From Planococcus liqunii (GTDB taxonomy: Bacteria; Bacillota; Bacilli; Bacillales_A; Planococcaceae): a stretch of DNA of 64,000 nucleotides. Within the stretch, counting starts at the first letter, position 1. The number at the start of each line of letters is the position of its first letter. The position numbers and the translations under genes are program-made. The DNA lies in contig NZ_CP129238.1 of NCBI RefSeq assembly GCF_030413595.1, positions 682,001 through 746,000 on the forward strand, written 5' to 3'. The notes beneath the pieces are model-generated. The model was not told the DNA's origin and searched no databases. It saw only the letters and a program-made list of their open reading frames with translations. Positions 60,646 through 64,000 of this stretch are shown here, one piece after another.

Positions 60646-61443
60646 TCAGTTCACTAATTCCAGCTCCACTTCCACCCCAAAATGATCCGATACCACCTGT
60701 TTATGGCTACCATTGAAAATGACCCGCGACGACTTGACGCGTAAAGCTTCCGTTGAAAGAATCAGGTCGATGCGAAGGTCTTCCTTGTTCTGGCTCCAGC
60801 CGGTGATTTTCCCTTTCACGGTGATGCCGTCATCTTTTTCTTCCGCCAGTGTATAGGTGTCGTACAAACCGTGTTCCATCAAGTACGCATAGCCTTCGCC
60901 TTTGAGGGAGGCGTTGTTGTTGAAATCGCCCAGCAGGAACACGGGCACGTCTTTTCGGATGTGCTGAAGCAGCTGGTCGGCTTGATATTTGAACGGTTCT
61001 TCCGGATCATGCCACCAGCCGGTGTGGCAGGAGTAGAAGGTGATCGGCCGGCCATCGCAGCGGATAGTGGCTCCAACAATTTTACGGGTACTATGGGAAT
61101 GCTTGTTGGTATCTTGGCTGACGAAGAATGAATGCTCTTCAATGACTGGATGGCGCGTCAGGATCACGAGGCCTTCTTCATACTTGCCATACACGAGATG
61201 GGAAAAGCTCCAGACCATCGTATAGCCGGTCACACCAAGTTTCTCCATTTCCTGAAGCAGCACCAATGCGTAATTGTCCTCTTCTACGATGTGTTCGGCC
61301 GATTCTTTGCCGAGCGACTGATTGACTTCCTGCAGCGCGATGACGTCATAGGCGTTTTCCTGGATGGCTGCCGCCAAGTGGCGGATCTTCTCCAGTTGGT
61401 TTTCTTCGTGCCAGGCATGGGCATTCAATGTCAGTAGTTTCAT
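60646..61443 (-). CDS. Endonuclease/exonuclease/phosphatase family hydrolase
   Basis: The 265-residue EEP-fold enzyme has 'LTLNAHAWHEENQ', 'DVIALQEVNQS' (metal-binding Glu), 'FYSCHTGWWHDPEEPF', 'VFLLGDFNNNA' (Asp/Asn pair) and C-terminal 'VSDHFGVEVEL' (catalytic Asp-His). Substrates in the family range from nucleic acids to phosphoesters. ATG 61443 has GGGAGG 9 bases upstream; a longer reading does not. Confidence 0.9.
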   Translation of the reverse strand: MKLLTLNAHAWHEENQLEKIRHLAAAIQENAYDVIALQEVNQSLGKESAEHIVEEDNYALVLLQEMEKLGVTGYTMVWSFSHLVYGKYEEGLVILTRHPVIEEHSFFVSQDTNKHSHSTRKIVGATIRCDGRPITFYSCHTGWWHDPEEPFKYQADQLLQHIRKDVPVFLLGDFNNNASLKGEGYAYLMEHGLYDTYTLAEEKDDGITVKGKITGWSQNKEDLRIDLILSTEALRVKSSRVIFNGSHKQVVSDHFGVEVELELVN

Positions 61444-61485
61444 GTTTGTCATCCTCCCAATCATTTTGATGGCTGAGTTTCTTAT

Positions 61486-61531
61486 TGAAAAAGCCGGATC
61501 GATACGAATAAATTCGCGCCAATCCGGCTTT
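61486..61531 (-). terminator. Terminator of ptsG
   Basis: AAAGCCGGAT / ATCCGGCTTT pairs around a loop of about 22 bases; on the minus strand it is followed by TTTTTCAAT. Confidence 0.88.
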
Positions 61532-61548
61532 GGAGTTGTTAAATTGTT

Positions 61549-63606
61549 CTAGGTTTCTTCGATTCCGCCAGTGATTTCAACGATGTCTTTAGCGTTTGCT
61601 TCAATATGGCCGGATGCTTTGATCTTCACGGATTGGCCTTCTTGAAGGTTCGTGAAGACAATCGGCGTGATGATGGACGGTGCATGCTCCCCGATATAGG
61701 AAAGGTCCATTTCCATCAGCAATTGGCCCTGTTCGACCAAGTTGCCTTGTTCGACGCGGGACGTGAAGCCTTCGCCTTTGAGGTGGACGGTATCAATGCC
61801 GATGTGGATCAAGAGTTCCGTGCCGTCGTCCGCTTTGATGCCGATTGCGTGTTTCGTCGGGAACAGCGTCACGATTTCACCGTTCACCGGAGAAACGACT
61901 TTGCCTTCTGAAGGCTTGATTGCAAATCCGTCTCCCACCATGCGGCCGGAAAATACCTGGTCCGGCACATCGGTGATCGGCAGGATGTCACCGGCGATTG
62001 GACTTCTGAAGTCAAGCGCATTCAAACGGACGGGTGCGTCTCCGCCGTCTTTTGCCTGGTTGATCACATTGGATACAGCTGTTTTCGTGCGCGGTGTTTT
62101 GCCGTTGATGATGTCCTGCATTTGTCCGCGCAGGTTATCCGAGAGAGGGCCGAATATGGCCTGGATGTTGTTGCCGACTTCCATGACGCCGGAAGCGCCA
62201 AGTTTTTTCAAGCGGTTTTTGTCGACCTGGCCTTTGTCCTCTACACTGACGCGCAGGCGCGTGATGCAGGCATCCAGATGATTGATGTTCGCTTGTCCGC
62301 CCATCGCTTCCAGGATTTCGTACGGCAAGTCGCCGACAGCTTCTCCGCTTTCTTCGTCTTCTTCTTCATCTTCACGGCCAGGAGTCATCAAATTGAACTT
62401 CTGGATGGCGAAGCGGAATCCGAAATAGTAAATGACGGCGAAGAATAGACCCACGACAATGACCCAGAACCATTCCGTTTTGCCCGGCATGACGCCGAAG
62501 AGCAGGAAGTCGATCAGGCCACCGGAGAAGGTCATGCCGATTTTCACATCAAGCAAATGCATGGTCATGAACGACAGTCCCGCGAATATCGCGTGGATTC
62601 CGAACAAGACCGGTGCAACAAATAAAAACGCAAATTCAAGCGGTTCGGTGATGCCTGTCAAAAAAGAAGTCAGAGCGGCCGAAGCCATGATGCCGCCAAC
62701 CACTTTTTTGCGTTCCGGGCGTGCGCAGTGGTAAATGGCAAGCGCCGCTGCCGGAAGGCCGAACATCATGAACGGGAATTTCCCGGTCATGAACGTGCCG
62801 GCTGTGAAATCCACACCGTCCCGCAGCTGCTCAAAGAAGATGCGCTGGTCGCCGCGGATGATTTCGCCTGCAGCGTTTGTGTAAGCACCGAACTCAAACC
62901 AGAACGGCGAATAAAAGATGTGGTGCAGCCCGAAAGGAATCAACGCCCGTTCAATTACCCCGAAAACAAAGGCAGCGAGTGTCCGGTTGGTTTCCAGCAT
63001 AAAGTGGGACAGTGCATTCAAGCCATTCTGTGCGAACGGCCATACCAGGAACATGGCGATGCCGAGAAGCAAAGCGGAGAACGCCGTGATAATCGGAACA
63101 AAACGCTTTCCTGCAAAAAAGCCGAGAAATTGCGGCAAGTTGATATTGAAGAATTTGTTGTACATGGCAGCTGCCAGGATCCCGACAATGATTCCGCCAA
63201 ATACGCCCGTCTGCAATGTGGGAATTCCTAGGACCATGGCATATGCCGGGTCCGTCGTCATCTCAGCTGTAATGCCGCCGAACGCTTTCATCGTGACGTT
63301 CATAATCAGGTAGCCGATAATGGCAGCGAGCCCTGCGACACCGTCACCGCCAGCGAGGCCGATTGCGACGCCGACCGCAAACAGCAGCGGCAAATTGTCA
63401 AAGACCACACCGCCGGCTTCCGCCATGACGTAGAGCAGGGACTGGATCCAGGAAGCGCCGAAGAATGGGACCGCTTCCACAAACGTGTCTTGTGAAAAAC
63501 TTGTGCCGAAAGCCAGCAAAATTCCGGCTGCAGGCAAAAGCGCTACAGGCAGCATCAATGCCTTTCCGACTTTTTGCAGTGTACCGAATAAATTAAAAGA
63601 CATCAT
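61549..63606 (-). CDS. ptsG: PTS glucose permease, EIICBA
   Basis: The 685-residue glucose transporter has domains in order IIC (1-400, about ten TMs), IIB with phospho-Cys447 ([13 protein letters not shown]), and IIA with phospho-His601 ([11 protein letters not shown]). It imports and phosphorylates glucose. Expression is controlled by the leader RNA and by GlcT encoded just upstream. Two adjacent ATGs are possible starts (63606, 63603); AAGGAGG fits the second slightly better. Confidence 0.96.
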   Translation of the reverse strand: MMSFNLFGTLQKVGKALMLPVALLPAAGILLAFGTSFSQDTFVEAVPFFGASWIQSLLYVMAEAGGVVFDNLPLLFAVGVAIGLAGGDGVAGLAAIIGYLIMNVTMKAFGGITAEMTTDPAYAMVLGIPTLQTGVFGGIIVGILAAAMYNKFFNINLPQFLGFFAGKRFVPIITAFSALLLGIAMFLVWPFAQNGLNALSHFMLETNRTLAAFVFGVIERALIPFGLHHIFYSPFWFEFGAYTNAAGEIIRGDQRIFFEQLRDGVDFTAGTFMTGKFPFMMFGLPAAALAIYHCARPERKKVVGGIMASAALTSFLTGITEPLEFAFLFVAPVLFGIHAIFAGLSFMTMHLLDVKIGMTFSGGLIDFLLFGVMPGKTEWFWVIVVGLFFAVIYYFGFRFAIQKFNLMTPGREDEEEDEESGEAVGDLPYEILEAMGGQANINHLDACITRLRVSVEDKGQVDKNRLKKLGASGVMEVGNNIQAIFGPLSDNLRGQMQDIINGKTPRTKTAVSNVINQAKDGGDAPVRLNALDFRSPIAGDILPITDVPDQVFSGRMVGDGFAIKPSEGKVVSPVNGEIVTLFPTKHAIGIKADDGTELLIHIGIDTVHLKGEGFTSRVEQGNLVEQGQLLMEMDLSYIGEHAPSIITPIVFTNLQEGQSVKIKASGHIEANAKDIVEITGGIEET

Positions 63607-63661
63607 AATTCCTCCTTATTGAATAGGTAGAGCGGATAAAGCGGGATGGCGACTCGACCAC

Positions 63662-63767
63662 AAAAAAAGGCATGAGCAGAAAAGGCACGGGTAAAAAGAG
63701 GGAGTGTCCCCCTTGGATTAACCGTTGCACCTTTTCATACTCATGCCTGATCGAATCAGTAACACGT
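63662..63767 (-). promoter_or_regulatory. ptsG leader: RAT antiterminator and terminator
   Basis: On the minus strand ACGTGTTACTGATTCGATCA runs into AGGCATGAGTATGAAAAGG, the GlcT-type ribonucleic antiterminator pattern. The terminator uses the same AGGCATGAG arm (63748-63740) with CTCATGCCT (63676-63668), reinforced by AAAAGG/CCTTTT and ending in seven T residues. Glucose-activated GlcT would stabilise the antiterminator. Confidence 0.88.
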
Positions 63768-63772
63768 ATGAA

Positions 63773-64000
63773 TTAGTTTGGGTGGGTCAAGCGCTGCAGA
63801 TGAATCGTCAGATAAAGCACTTCCGCTTCGTCTACGGGCTTGTTCAATTGGTTTTGCATAACTTTTATCAGCTTCCAAGCCAGATTATAGCATACGGGGT
63901 ATTCGGCTTTCAACAACTCTTGAAGTTTATTTTCTTCGCCAAGCGCTTCGCCTTGATGTACGCGGTCGATCGCCCGGTACAGATGCTGGATCAAGCGGTG
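63773..64000 (-). CDS. glcT: GlcT antiterminator, C-terminal end (partial)
   Basis: The last 75 residues of a PRD2 domain end with 'EAEVLYLTIHLQRLTHPN', whose His is the PTS-phosphorylated type. The position directly before ptsG and its RAT leader supports GlcT. The gene continues beyond the window. Confidence 0.85.
   Translation of the reverse strand, partial: HRLIQHLYRAIDRVHQGEALGEENKLQELLKAEYPVCYNLAWKLIKVMQNQLNKPVDEAEVLYLTIHLQRLTHPN

Noticed and set aside
1..64000. CRISPR array, tRNA, rRNA, insertion sequence or prophage
   Set aside because: No regularly spaced repeats, no tRNA-like cloverleaf, no transposase, integrase or structural phage gene was found.

Overview
The window looks like chromosomal DNA of a low-to-moderate GC Firmicute of order Bacillales, most likely Planococcaceae (Planococcus or a close relative). 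This rests on strong GGAGG-type ribosome binding sites, frequent GTG/TTG starts, YesM/YesN-type two-component genes, a GlcT/ptsG antitermination leader, a bacillithiol-transferase-like YfiT, a YfkAB-type radical SAM protein, and a GH42 beta-galactosidase of the size and type known from cold-adapted Planococcus. No rRNA, tRNA, transposase, integrase or CRISPR array was seen.

Layout. (1) 1-4.4 kb: an MMPL-type exporter with an OmpR/HisKA two-component system on the minus strand. (2) 4.9-7.4 kb: small housekeeping and membrane genes. (3) 7.7-27.5 kb: a galactoside utilisation cluster. A YesN/YesM-type two-component system precedes a sugar-binding lipoprotein and two permeases, then alpha-galactosidase (GH36) and two unrelated beta-galactosidases (GH35, GH42). 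Convergently oriented are an MsmX-like ATPase and the Leloir genes galK-galE-galT, with a divergent ROK repressor. The expected flow is extracellular galactoside sensing, ABC import, intracellular hydrolysis and the Leloir pathway. (4) 27.5-30.7 kb: a PucR/CdaR-type regulator, a seven-repeat RCC1-like propeller protein, a lipoprotein and a DinB-fold protein.

(5) 30.8-40.7 kb: a conspicuously AT-rich island that reads as a defence island. It carries a GIY-YIG nuclease fused to a DUF2075 helicase, a SIR2-HerA pair (Nezha type), and a Septu-like ATPase/HNH pair. In that last pair the ATPase carries its own N-terminal HNH-like domain, which appears to be a degenerate paralogue of the stand-alone HNH partner (catalytic His replaced by Tyr). 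Two tiny genes and decayed sequence follow.

(6) 40.8-58.4 kb: ordinary chromosome, including YfkAB, DUF4126, a luciferase-like oxidoreductase, a carboxyethyl-ornithine-synthase-like dehydrogenase that seems to start at ATT, a membrane-anchored DNA-entry-type nuclease, an ABC transporter, a peptidoglycan-binding protein, a VWA protein, a YfiT-like protein and reductases. (7) 58.5-60.5 kb: a small AT-rich patch with a complete-looking type I toxin-antitoxin locus (27-aa hydrophobic toxin plus convergent antisense RNA), an orphan gene and a pRiA4b ORF-3-like protein. (8) 60.6-64 kb: an EEP-family hydrolase, the glucose PTS permease ptsG behind a GlcT-type RNA antiterminator/terminator leader, and the 3' end of glcT.

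The most noteworthy items are the paralogous HNH-ATPase/HNH pair, the type I toxin-antitoxin locus, the ATT start, and the recurring intergenic hairpins and repeats. All family assignments were made by reading motifs; no database search was run.
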